The position numbers were made by a program, and so were the translations under genes. A stretch of DNA of 64,000 nt from Limonium bicolor (Eukaryota; Streptophyta; Magnoliopsida; Caryophyllales; Plumbaginaceae), in NCBI GenBank assembly GCA_023374045.1, contig CM041776.1, positions 119,493,000-119,556,999 of the forward strand, read 5' to 3'. This document shows, piece by piece, positions 21,429 through 33,889 of this stretch. Below the pieces are notes generated by a model. The model did not search any database. It was not told the origin of the DNA and saw only the letters and a program-made list of their open reading frames with translations. Each line of letters starts with the position of its first letter. Positions within the stretch are counted from its first letter, which is position 1.

Positions 21429-21680
21429 GGTCCGGGTTTGTGTCCGGGGTTACAAACCCGGACCAACCACGGATTTCACTTTCTGGACAGTTTTTCATGT
21501 GGTCCGGGTTTGTGTACTTGTTTGCAAACCCGGACCATCCTTCGACAATACTTTCTGTCAAGTTTTTGAGGTGGTCCTGGTTTGCGTACTTGTTTGCAAA
21601 CCAGGACCATTCCAGCGAGAAAGTATTCTGCCAATTTTAAGAGGTGGTCCTGGTTTGCGTACTTGTTTGCAAACCAGGAC
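21429..21680. repeat. Palindromic module array in 3' LTR of C (4 modules, 72-bp spacing)
   Basis: Left arms start at 21429, 21501, 21573 and 21646; right arms start at 21453, 21525, 21597 and 21670. Modules 1 and 2 have arms GGTCCGGGTTTG/CAAACCCGGACC. Modules 3 and 4 have GGTCCTGGTTTG/CAAACCAGGACC, with both arms changed together. Loops are 12 nt. Spacer sequence is loosely shared. Confidence 0.92.
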
Positions 21681-23829
21681 AAATCCAGTCTGTTGCAAAT
21701 TTACAGTTTTTGATCAGTTTTCAACCCCTAATTCACCTCTAATCATTCCCTAATCTTTCCACATGTTTCCTACATGTTTAAACACTCTAAATCATGCACT
21801 AAGCCACTTCAAAACATAGGTCCATTCCTTACTCAAATTTCTTGCTCAAATTCACAGAATTTTATATTCCCTCTGTTGCATTATGCACATCAGTGCATTT
21901 AACTTTCTTCAGATGTTCCACAACCTTCCACTAACCTTACTAAATCCACCAATGATCATTACAAATCATTCCTACCTAAGAGCACTCCTAAAACCCACAT
22001 TCACTCCTTGTTTCACAAGTTATAAACACTAACTCTTTTCTAGCATTTCTAAGCTCCTCATATGTAAATTGCTACAGATTTTCATCCTTCTCTTCCTAGT
22101 TTCCCAAATACCATTTCAAGGCTATTAGACCACTCTACTCAACACTACAAACACCAAGGTTCACCCATTCACCAAACCATCATCAAAACACTCATTTTCT
22201 ACCAAAATTTCGCCATAACTTCCCCAAACTTAGCATCTCCCAAACCTCATCTTGTCATCATTTTTCAAACCTAATCTAGCCAAACCCACAAGGGCTCTAT
22301 CAGAGCATAATATATATCCTCAAAACTTCAGTAAACAACAATATAGCTCCAAATCAAATGCATTGGCACTTAGGCCCTTAAATCAACACAAGTTCACAAT
22401 TATCACTTAAATCAACTTTACACACTCCCCCACATAGATTCCAACTCATAATTTGGGTTCATTAATTTAATTACCCATCCCAAATCCAAAAGCAATTTAA
22501 AACAAGCCTTAAGGTAGATTTCTTACCTTAATTTCACAAGTTCTCTTTTAGTTCTCCTCTTGCCCCTCCTCTTCTCAATTTCGGTCAAGTGGGAATGGAG
22601 TTGCCAAACTCCATCCCAACATTCAAGAAACACAAAAACGTACTCAATTAATCATCTAAACCCTTAGGAAATTTTAATTCAATCAAAGGGCTTAAAACAC
22701 AAAGTTAGGGTTTTACCTTTGAAGATTTTTGAGAGGGGTTCTCACCCTTGAATCAAGAAGGGGGTTATCCCACCGTTGGAAGGTTGAAACGAAACTCCAA
22801 AATAAGAAGAAACAAGGGATGAGAATGGGCAAAAATCGGCCAAGGCATGAAAATGGGAAAAATGAGTTTTTCTCTTGAACTTTTTACCTTGTTTGAAAGA
22901 GGAGACTCCAAGCTACAAGATGGTGCCACTTTCTCATCACATGGGAAAAACCCATGGAGGTCAACTTCATCCTTTTGAAATTTTAAAAAGAGAGAATGAT
23001 AGAGGGTGATGAGAGGAGTTCAAATATGTAATTATTTTTGGATTTGGAGCATGAATGTAACTTGTACAAGGATGAGAAGTGGAGAGTTTGGAGAGGCTGC
23101 ATAAATCGCCATGGGAGGAGCAGGAAGAAGAGAGAATCGGCAGAGAGAGAGAAGGAAGAGAGGGCAGTACGTGTGGGAGGAGGAAATGAGGGGAGAGAGA
23201 GAAAAAAGTTACTTTATGTAACTTTTTCCTTTTCTTTTCTTTCTTTCTTTTTCTTTCTAGCTTATTAGTGTGCGTGAGGGGGCTGTTTAATATTTAAAAA
23301 AATCGGCCCCACATGTATGTATCAGCTGGAGCGTTTTTCGTCTTTACCAAAAACGCTCGTTAATTTACCCGGTTTAGCACTATTCACTAACCGGGCCCGT
23401 TTCCCGGAATTTTCTCGTTTATTTAATTTTAATGGTTATTACACTCCCATTAATGTTTATTTATAGTTATATGATCAACTATAATTTTTACGGGGTCATT
23501 TGACTGTTTAAAGTCACGTTTTCAGGTTTTCTCGAAAAACGCGCTTTAGACTCCGTTAGCGTTTTAACGCATTATTTGGATCCGTTTTCTTCCGGAATTT
23601 TTCCCACATGTTCTTAGTATGTAATTAGGGTATAAAAATATATTTATAACCCTAATGAAGGTTATATACCTCCTAAAATAATTAAAACGTGTTTTCACGT
23701 TTTGTGACTTTTACGCATTTTCTTTTTCTTTTTGGTTTTCATTTCCTCACCAATGATCTTAAGGACTTAATCAGCCTTCGAAAATAATAATCACATATTT
23801 AAATATCACTTAAAGGTTGGGGTATTTCA

Positions 23830-23847
23830 ATCTACCCCCCTTAAAAG
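23830..23847 (-). other. Polypurine tract of element C
   Basis: On the minus strand this reads CTTTTAAGGGGGGTAGAT, directly before the 3' LTR start TGAAATACCCC. A purine tract in this place primes plus-strand DNA synthesis. The adjoining CTTCGTCCTCGAAGTT (near 23850) resembles the usual end of pol in Tekay-type elements, so the interior may descend from such an element. Confidence 0.85.
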
Positions 23848-26800
23848 AACTTCGTCCTCGAAGTTCACACTTCCCACGCATCATTTGGATTAGAACACGG
23901 GGATTACTTTCAAAATAAAACTCCCCTAACCAAACATAACTTATATCACAACCTCGGACTTAACGGTCCGGGTAACACATCCACATCCATACATAACATA
24001 ACACACTTATATGATGACCTCGGGCTCAACGGTCCGGGTATCTTAACAACATTGTACTTACATAACAACCCTTAGACTCTCAGGTCTGGGTAACATAACA
24101 ACATTTAGACACATAGGTCTAGGTAACATAACAACTTTCGGAACTCAACCACATTAGTACTCAAGGTCAAAATAATATTTATTACACATACCACACACAT
24201 GTCTTTGCATGTATGGCAACCAAAAATATCTTTTATACACTGTGATCCCGCAGAACCCGGTCGCGATGGACACCTTCTGTCCCCGTTCCTTTGGGAGATC
24301 AAAACAATCACTTAATCTTTAACATATATACTTCTCATGTCACCGGTCCGAAGACAAAGGCTCATACGTCCTCGGCTCGTGAGCAAGTACTACAAAAATA
24401 TACTTTGTGAGGTTAAGTAAGAGAACTTTCATTATGTAAAGTATCTATCGAACCTTTTGGAAATTCCAATTCAAAATCCTTTTGAAAACATACAACTCCA
24501 AGTACAACTTATGCTCTTTGCTTCTTTTCTTAGCGTGGTTATTTGTGACCACTTACAGGGAGCTTCAGGAATCATCCAACCCTGATGTGATCAGCATCAG
24601 TGTTGAACTATCCTTCCACCCCAATTTGTGTTTGGCTTCCCCTGATCACATGCAAATCAGGTTCCACCTCCCACTTCTTTTTCAAGCATCAAATAATACA
24701 CTCATTTCCAATTTTCTATCTTTTAGTCTTTCTAGTCATAATCATTACATCTCCAAAGGATAGAACTACGTCTATCGATCATCATCCAGATTCCACTTAA
24801 TTCAAGTTACCTAGGGAATTTAATTTTCACTAGGTTCTATGTCGGTCTCATACCCCTTCATAAATCACAACACTGTATATATATATATACTTTTATCAAA
24901 ATATAATACATGATTTTACATTTAGTATTATATGAACATACATAGTCGGGGTTTTAGTTCCCCAGGAGTTTCTTTACTCCCTTACACTTGTACTCTCACA
25001 CACGACTTGTTAACGAAATAAACACACCTATCACAATGGTATTCGCATCACCTGCGCAATTACCACAATTAAACCATGAATGAATGCGTATGTTTATATA
25101 GCACACGCACCAATCATCATAACAAATTATTTTGTGCTATGCACAACATAGTTCACATACACTTGTACGGTAAAATACACTAAGCGGTTTTGCGCTCTAC
25201 CCCCTTAAAAGGGATTACGCCCACGTAATCAACCACTGAACATTGGTTTAAAATGTTGTACCGTCGTGAAGTGTTTTAACTTCCACGCGGTCTGTTATAC
25301 AATGTGTTCTGGTTAGAGGATCTTAACCATATTGGCGGTTTAGTCCCTAAACCAAGAATTCTCACTGGAGTTTGTTTAAACTCTTAACTGGTTTCGATTC
25401 TGGCCTGTGAGGCTTCTTGTCGTTAATAACTAGCCATTATTCGTATTCTCAATGTATCTGAAGCATGGGTTCACTGGCCTCTGCAACGCAACTCTGTTAA
25501 CTTAGAGCTTAGTTTGCCCCATTCGTTATTCTTACTATATTGTACAACTCCCATTTATCACCTTTGTCTTGGTAATAATGGTTTCTCAACCGACGCGTGG
25601 TATCTCTTACCGTGAGCGAATTCGGTGAGTTACAAACTTTCCATCCACTTCCATGATAATTTACTGTGTATGCTGCTATGTATTTCACAATGTTTAACTT
25701 GATTTCTTCCGACTTATTGTCGGTTGAGATTGAGCTACTACCTAATGTGTGGTGCTCTCTCGGTTATTTCCCACACTTGAGGTACATTCCGTACCGGTAT
25801 TTGGTATTTAGTGTTACTACAGTCACTTATTGCTAATCAGAACTCCATATTTGATTCTGTACAAGTATCATTTCATTGGTACGACCTTGCATTTCCTATG
25901 CATCGGTCGCCATGGCGTTATAAGCCTCTTTCTACTTTGACCACTATTAACATTTCCCGAATCCTAGCTATCCCACTCGATCATTACTGCGCAAGTGCAA
26001 TACCAAAACACTCAGTCATACAAGTGCAGAGGCGTAAACTCTTGACAGTAAATCTCTTATGCGACTCGCAACGGAATTCACACTGTGTTTCACTGAGGCT
26101 CCCATTTCGTAATACTGGTTACTGGCTTACCGCCCAGTTTATTTTCTACCACTTACCATTGTATCTCCACTGATTCTGACTCATAACTCTGCTTATTTTC
26201 CATATTATCACTTATCCATACTTATACAACGGTCGCTTATCGCGCACCGTATCCTTACTCATTATACAACATCAACTTATACTGCACCCGCTATTATATT
26301 AGCTTCCGCCATTACACTGTACTTCGCCACTTATTTGGCTGATTGCTGGATATGCTATTCCTTGAGCCTTATGCTCCTTGAGCGTTATTTACTCTACATT
26401 AGCATCACACACTTATGGTGGTTGCTACTAGACTTATTACTCTTCCAGTCTCCAACTGGTACAAACACTTCCTTTCGTATTATTCTTATTCAAATCATCC
26501 TTGGGTAATAACAACATGGTTCATCCTTAACATATCCCTTGAACTTGATTCACATAACTACCACTCCCGCGGTTTCACAATATCGAGAGGTATCCCCACT
26601 CTTTAAGTAGTGGTTCGTTCTCCACTCTATTCACTTATATAGCATAACATACACTCCTGCAACGATCAAATTTACATAACACATTTGTTTGCGGCTTATA
26701 AACCTTACTGCCTCGAGCTCTGCTCGTTGTAGGCTGTCCACACACATTTACTTCTCTGTACAACATTACATGGTTTGGAGTTTGTATTAGGCTCCATGAC

Positions 26801-29051
26801 AAGGTCATCACATCACGACTCCTCCCAAGTTGTCTCTTTGGCAACTTAGGGTCCTACTGTTAAGTGGGTTCCCTTCGGTGTTTAAGCCGAGTATTAGTTT
26901 CACTTCTTCGTTTCAACAACTACGTTTTACTCAACTTCAGTTAACCCCAACACCCATCAAGGACAGCTCCTGGGTGTATCTAGGTTATGCCATCACATCT
27001 GGCTTGTACTTACTGGTATGTTTAGTTAACAACGCCGTTTTGCGTTCTTATATGGGTTTAATACCTTCTCCCGTGAGGTCGATATTCCCCTGTAGTCTAA
27101 GTGATCATTCCGGGAATTTCATCCTGTTGGTTACACATTAGTGTGTCCATATTAGGCATCTGCCTTGCCATGAATAGGTGTGTATTCGTTCCAGCTATCC
27201 TACTTTATTCCTCGTGACACTTGAGACATATGCTATGTCTTTACTTAACAGTCAGTGCACTTCGTGTTTCCTGACTCTTAAACATTTCCTTGAACAAATT
27301 CACTAATTCCTTTAGTCTTGTTAACTTAACTGGGTCCTTTCACTTCAATCATCCGATGGTAATTCGTATTCTTGTTTGACTTTTACTGCTGACCGTAGTA
27401 TGGAGTCGACTACTTCCCGTGTTTCGGACTCTACTCGTATACATATATGGGGTACCCTACTGATACATTGCTACTTACCCGACTAACCCATAGGTAGGTC
27501 TGTCAGGCCCACATGCTCCTATCGGAGTGCGGTCGTCCCACATTTCAGTTGGTACACTCGTAGTGTCCGTCACACGCCTAGGTGAAGTATTCTGTTGTCA
27601 ACTCCCTTATATCATCCTATGATAATATGCATTCCGTGCTTCCCGAACTTAATCAAGGGAAGGTTTATCCACTGTTGTATTTAGTACAAACTCTAATCTA
27701 CCTTCCCTCGGGTTGCTACCCTTGGGTTTACCGGTTCCTGCCGGTTATTCAAAAGTGAACTGGGTGTAACTTACCTACTTGTGGCGCTGAGGCCGGTGTA
27801 GGTCCTCTGATTTGGTTTAAAAGAAGGTGTGAAATAAATATGGTTTGAAAGAAAATTTGGTTTTGAAAGAAAAGAGTTTGAAATAATTCTGAGTTTGAAA
27901 GAAAAATTCTCATGGTTTCACAACATCTCCTTGCCTTAACCAAGTCTAGCTTCTTGCTGACTGGTGTATTCCCATTTACAAAGGTTACACTGTTAAGCCC
28001 TTTCACAGTTATGATGGTCTCACTTAACTTCGTGGTACTTTACTAAGTACTTCGTATTTGTTAGAAATTTTCCCGAACAGCCCTATCATAGCAGCACTTG
28101 CCATGGCAAGTGCGCCATGTTAACTGGCTTATCGGTTGAACACTTACCGGTTGCGGTATTGTTTTTACCTGCACCGTATTCCATGGCCTTATTGGCTTTT
28201 ACTTTGATACTCAACTTTGGTAATTAATCTTCTGCACAACTTCTCACTGGTCTTCCCATGATAATCATTAACTAGGGTGTTTCCCATTCTTGGAGACCCC
28301 CTTTTTACTTAGTACTATATCTTCTTCGTAGCCCGTTCCACGCATTTGTCGTGGTTACTGAGACTTGTCTCTTGTTTGGGTACTACTTCGTAGTCCTATT
28401 GAAGTACGTTTCACTAATACTCCCATAGTGGTCTAAACCATGATAATCGGGTATTATAGCCTCTTGGCGTTGTAGGTTTGGAATTATCCAACCTTGACTA
28501 GTTCCTTAGTCAGTTACTACACCATTGTCGGTATTATTTAACATCTGTGGTCCCGTAGACATGTGTCTCGGGTTGGTTGCTCCTCCATTACCTGTTTCTG
28601 TGCACAGTTAGTGCTTCCTTTCTTGTTGGCTGGGTTTCCTCGACTGCTAGGCATGTCGACCCAGGCCGCCGGAAATTTCAGTCTCTTGTAGATAGGATTC
28701 TTAATCTTCCGCTATTAAGTGCGGGTAAAGGTGTTCAAACAGGTTCCATCTCTGGGATTCTCAGTTCTTGGAATCTACTGCATGTCAGGTTTTGGTTCCT
28801 ACAGGAATAATTCATAACAGCCAGATCGGTTGTTCCCGAGTATGAGCGGACTTTCCATCTCTCTTGTGTCTTTCCCGAGTCATAAAACAGGGACTGTGGG
28901 GGGTGGGAAGGAGGTTGTAGGTTTCCAGTACATACTGGTAGTTCCTAACTAGCGTATCTCTCACGCAATCACTCATCCCTTAACCCAAAGCACTAAAATC
29001 CTAACTCGGTACTTTCTAAGCTCGGTAATTCAGTCATTAGAGCAATACTTC
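23848..29051 (-). mobile_element. Element C interior, no coding capacity seen
   Basis: I read both strands and found no domain. The longest frames are about 120 codons and have no family resemblance. The right half (from about 25960) is co-linear with elements I and B. The left 2 kb, towards the PPT, is AT-rich and includes a (TA)n run at about 24876-24890. The place expected for the gag start (about 28700) keeps an ATG in minus orientation but stops after a few codons. The homologous place in element I is open for 71 codons. Confidence 0.65.
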
Positions 29052-29063
29052 GCTCTGATACCA
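29052..29063 (-). other. Primer binding site of element C
   Basis: TGGTATCAGAGC on the minus strand, 5 bp from the LTR, matches initiator tRNA-Met. It is identical to the PBS of element B. Confidence 0.92.
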
Positions 29064-29068
29064 CTTTT

Positions 29069-32000
29069 TGTAACACCCCAACTACAACCATACACTTAAC
29101 CATAAACTGCAGCAGAAAACTTAACTCATCACTTACTTAACCCAATGGTGTTACACGCCGTTAACCACCCACGTGGCTAACAAGGCTAACCCTTATACAT
29201 TGTATCGGTCTGATGGACTAGATTCCCGAGCGTCTACACATTACTTTTTCTTTCCATTAACAACAACTGATAAACATACATACATTACAATTGTACCGAG
29301 TATTCACTAACTAATGCCGATAACAGTTTCGGTCTTACTACACCTACAATACATTCTCCATTTGAATGGCTACCCATGTACAACAACTACCCGTCCTACT
29401 CTCGAACGGCTTCCAGCTCCTTGTGCCTGAAATAGAAAAGGAAGAAAAGGGTGGCCCCCAAGGGGCTCAGCACCTTTGCTGGTATGGTAATCCCGCAGCC
29501 CGCATGCTACCGGGCCACGCACAACTATTTGTCGTCTTAGCATGCGGTTGATTACATTTAAATCATGCATGTACACCATAAACACACAACACATTACAAT
29601 TCACAACAATGGTCTCAACAAATACAGACAACACATCTACACTTAATAAATCACTCTTTGTGTTCTTTGACCCTAGAGTGTTTCTCCTCTAATGGAGCTA
29701 TTTCCTCAATAGACGACACTTACCCACTAGTCGGGTTATCCATAAACGTCTCTTTTATAATATGGGATTCATAACCATGATCCACATACTTCACATAACA
29801 ACTCATTCCACGTTTTTCACATACATATAACGCCGCATCGCAATAAAAATTGCAGCACAACAATAACACATAACATAACGGTATCAGTTCTCTTTACAAA
29901 CCGACCTCAACATAGTTAGTTAACTTGGAAGTCCAAAGAATGAATATACCCTCATGATAAGCCTTTTACATCACTCATTACCGTCCTGTTAGTCGGACGA
30001 GTAACTTAACATAAAGATGGATCGGATATAGTGATCCGAACACACCGTACATAATCCCCAACAGACGTGAGTCAAGAGCCTTGGTTAAGCTCAGGGGTGA
30101 TTGAAGACCAACGAAGGAAAACAACCAACAGAGAGGAAGCTGAAGAAACTGTATACATCAACTCCCAAACAACGTGCGACCGGAACAACCGGATTCCTCA
30201 CCCCCTTATATACATAAATAGTTAAGGGCTCCACTATGGAACCTATCACATCCTTACACCTTACAGTATTACAACTGGGTTAGACACACATGAGTAGTGT
30301 ACATAATAACACGCACAAACATCACATAACTAATTCACGCATAACCGGGGTTAGAACGTTCCCATGGTTTGGGTCGTTGAATCTGAATACCGATCTGTTA
30401 TGTAATTCTAGAGTCGGTTAGTTAAGTTTAGCACACATTTAAAGCTAAACGGTATCGGAACTACGCACGCCACATAAATAAACAACTGTAAACTCATTAC
30501 ATGTTTTTATCTTAAAAGGTGGCAAACATTCAGAAAAACACATTGGCATACAAGCCGGTGTAATCCGGTAGGACACAGGTTGCAAGAAAACCATACCTTA
30601 CACCTTGGTTACTCTATCGTGTCCCCGATTATTTACTCCAACATGTCACCTCACGCTCCCCGAGTAGTTTCTGAACAACTGGTATTATTTCAAATGTTTC
30701 CGTAAACATTAAAATCTTAAGGTATGTAACTTCCATTACTCCCGTACTTAACCCCGTTGTCCCGTTATTTCGGTTTAACTTTGTGTACTTTAACTCACAA
30801 CTTTCTCAATCACTTCCAACACTTGTTTATACTTCTTAGGACCTTTAAAACTCACCAAACAAGGCCTAATCAGCATCTAAAACCATTACCATTCACTTCC
30901 CCATCATAACAACACTTTAAAACACATTCTGGTAAGTTTTTAGCATGGTCCGGGTTTGTGTCCGGGGTTACAAACCCGGACCAACCACGGATTTCACTTT
31001 CTGGACAGTTTTTCATGTGGTCCGGGTTTGTGTACTTGTTTGCAAACCCGACCATCCTTCGACAATACTTTCTGTCAAGTTTTTGAGGTGGTCCTGGTTT
31101 GCGTACTTGTTTGCAAACCAGGACCATTCCAGCGAGAAAGTATTCTGCCAATTTTAAGAGGTGATCCTGGTTTGCGTACTTGTTTGCAAACCAGGACAAA
31201 TCCAGTCTGTTGCAAATTTACAGTTTTTGATCAGTTTTCAACCCCTAATTCACCTCTAATCATTCCCTAATCTTTCCACATGTTTCATACATGTTTAAAC
31301 ACTCTAAATCATGCACTAAGCCACTTCAAAACATAGGTCCATTCCTTACTCAAATTTCTTGCTCAAATTCACAGAATTTTATATTCCCTCTGTTGCATTA
31401 TGCACATCAGTGCATTTAACTTTCTTCAGATGTTCCACAACCTTCCACCAACCTTACTAAATCCACCAATGATCATTACAAATCATTCCTACCTAAGAGC
31501 ACTCCTAAAACCCACATTCACTCCTTGTTTCACAAGTTATAAACACTAACTCTTTTCTAGCATTTCTAAGCTCCTCATATGTAAATTGCTACAGATTTTC
31601 ATCCTTCTCTTCCTAGTTTCCCAAATACCATTTCAAGGCTATTAGACCACTCTACTCACCACTACAAACACCAAGGTTCACCCATTCACCAAACCATCAT
31701 CAAAGCACTCATTTTCTACCAAAATTTCGCCATAACTTCCCCATAAACTTAGCATCTCCCAAACCTCATCTTGTCATCATTTTTCAAACCTAATCTAGCC
31801 AAACCCACAAGGGCTCTATCAGAGCATAATATATATCCTCAAAACTTCATTAAACAACAATATAGCTCCAAAATCAAATGCATTGGCACTTAGGCCCTTA
31901 AATCAACACAAGTTCACAATTATCACTTAAATCAACTTTACACACTCCCCCACATAGATTCCAACTCATAATTTGGGTTCATTAATTTAATTACCCATCC

Positions 32001-33350
32001 CAAATCCTAAAGCAATTTAAAACAAGCCTTAAGGTAGATTTCTTACCTTAATTTCACAAGTTCTCTTTTAGTTCTCCTCTTGCCCCTCCTCTTCTCAATT
32101 TCGGTCAAGTGGGAATGGAGTTTCCAAACTCCATCCCAACATTCAAGAAACACAAAAACATACTCAATTAATCATCTAAACCCTTAGGAAATTTTAATTC
32201 AATCAAAGGGCTTAAAACACAAAGTTAGGGTTTTACCTTTGAAGATTTTTGAGAGGGGTTCTCACCCTTGAATCAAGAAGGGGGTTATCCCACCGTTGGA
32301 AGGTTGAAACGAAACTCCAAAATAAGAAGAAACAAGGCATGAGAATGGGCAAAAATCGGCCAAGGCATGAAAATGGGAAAAATGAGTTTTTCTCTTGAAC
32401 TTTTTACCTTGTTTGAAAGAGGAGACTCCAAGCTACAAGATGGTGCCACTTTCTCATCAAATGGGAAAAACCCATGGAGGTCAACTTCATCCTTTTGAAA
32501 TTTTAAAAAGAGAGAATGATAGAGGGTGATGAGAGGAGTTCAAATATGTAATTATTTTTGGATTTGGAGCATGAATGTAACTTGTACAAGGATAAGAAGT
32601 GGAGAGTTTGGAGAGGCTGCATAAATCGCCATGGGAGGAGCAGGAAGAAGAGAGAATCGACAGAGAGAGAGAGAAGGAAGAGAGGGCAGTACGTGTGGTA
32701 GGAGGAAATGAGGGGAGAGAGAGAAAAAAAGTTACTTTATGTAACTTTTTCCTTTTCTTTTCTTTCTTTCTTTTTCTTTCTAGCTTATTAGTGTGTGTGA
32801 GGGGGCTGTTTAATATTGAAAAAATCGCCCCCACATGTATGTATCAGCTGGAGCGTTTTTCGTCTTTACCGAAAACGCTCGTTAATTTACCCGGTTTAGC
32901 ACTATTCACTAACCGGGCCCGTTTCCCGGAATTTTCTCGTTTATTTAATTTTAATGGTTATTATACTCCCATTAATGTTTATTTATAGTTATATGATCAA
33001 CTATAATTTTTACGGGGTCATTTGACTGTTTTAAGTCACGTTTTCGGGTTTTCTCGAAAAACGCGCTTTAGACTCTGTTAGCGTTTTAACGCATTATTTG
33101 GATCCGTTTTCTTCCGGAATTTTTCCCACATGTTCTTAGTATGTAATTAGGGTATAAAAATATATTTATAACCCTAATGAAGGTTATATACCTCCTAAAA
33201 TAATAAAAACGTTTTCACGTTTTGTGACTTTTACGCATTTTCTTTTTCTTTTTGGTTTTCATTTCCTCACCAATTATCTTAAGGACTTAATCAGCCTTTG
33301 AAAATAATAATCACATATTTAAATATCACTTAAAGATTTGGGGTATTTCA
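29069..33350 (-). repeat. 5' LTR of element C
   Basis: This is the full partner of 19551-23829, with the same palindrome array at 30947-31197. One stem base has been lost in module 2 (near 31050), and GGTCC became GATCC in module 4. The outer end GGGGTATTTCA is at 33340-33350. The next base begins an internal part of LTR D, not host DNA. Confidence 0.93.
30947..31197. repeat. Palindromic module array in 5' LTR of C
   Basis: Four modules at the same spacing as in the partner LTR. Module 2 lacks one G of its right arm, so this is a recent one-sided change. Confidence 0.9.
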
Positions 33351-33853
33351 GTTAGTCTATGGAAAAACTTTATCTGATTGATGAGTTTAGCCTTCAAATG
33401 CAATTAAAATTCTTGTGCTTAATCCCTCTGCGTTTGTAGTGATAGGTTCATGATTTAATTTATCGTGTTCTATGCAGGGGAGTTCTAATTGGGAAGGATT
33501 TTGTTTTTTTAGAAATTGTTAGAATTTGCCAAACCCTTCTCCCTAATTAACTGGTAATAAAACTGTAGGATTTAACTAAATAGACTACCAGAACCTAGAG
33601 TTCCGCTTTATTATTTGAATATCAGTTTTCTTTTCTCTTGTTCTTTATTTTATTAATCGACAATTTTCCCCCAACAACTTACAGCTTTTACTAGGATTAT
33701 ATTAGTTCAGTTAGTTCCCTGAATTGATACCCGATCACTTATATTACACTACTACTATGACCGGGATTTATTTTGCAGCTCATACGTTTATTTTATTTAC
33801 TAAATTCTAGATTAATTTCATAGTTTCAGTAGATCAAAAAAATCTTGTTTGCA
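33351..33853 (+). repeat. 5' LTR remnant of element D
   Basis: Only the last 503 bp remain; they match about 41302-41804. The first roughly 909 bp are absent at the junction with element C. It ends TTTGCA. Confidence 0.88.
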
Positions 33854-33856
33854 AAA

Positions 33857-33874
33857 TGATGCCGTTGTCGGGGA
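33857..33874 (+). other. Primer binding site of element D
   Basis: TGATGCCGTTGTCGGGGA lies 3 bp after the LTR. It differs from the usual Athila-type PBS TGGCGCCGTTGTCGGGGA at two positions. Confidence 0.75.
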
Positions 33875-33889
33875 CTTGACTTTGTCTAG

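Larger units (their letters stand above)
19551..23829 (-). repeat. 3' LTR of element C
   Basis: It runs from TGTAACACCCC to GGGGTATTTCA on the plus strand and is followed by the PPT at 23830. It matches 29069-33350 with roughly 1-1.5 percent differences by eye (for example at 19595, 20350-20370 and 20680). It contains the structured block 19932-20026 and the palindrome array 21429-21680. The purine/pyrimidine-rich ORF at 23038-23268 is not conserved in length between the two LTRs. Confidence 0.93.
19551..33350 (-). mobile_element. Element C: long-LTR, non-coding LTR retrotransposon (LARD-like)
   Basis: Two LTRs of 4279 and 4282 bp flank 5239 bp of interior. On the minus strand the order is LTR (29069-33350), PBS, interior, PPT, LTR (19551-23829). 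LTR ends are TGAAATACCCC and GGGGTGTTACA. No gag-pol domain can be read in the interior. Long LTRs with a structured but non-coding interior are what is described as large retrotransposon derivatives, which depend on proteins from other elements. The flanks TTCTC (left) and GTTAG (right) are not a TSD: the left is LTR B and the right is LTR D. Confidence 0.88.

Noticed and set aside
21427..21753. Repeated-looking ORFs over the palindrome arrays (also at 30870-31270 and 17238-17609)
   Set aside because: Both strands show similar frames because the DNA is palindromic and the spacing is a multiple of three. The frames break in sister LTRs.
32487..32988. 115- and 129-codon frames in LTR C, and similar ones at 23038-23268, 52021-52424 and 62586-62993
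   Set aside because: They lie in purine/pyrimidine-rich low-complexity LTR sequence, overlap on both strands, and change length between the two LTRs of the same element.
19551..33350. Simple single-event insertion of element C
   Set aside because: The flanking 5-mers differ and the two sides belong to two different truncated elements.
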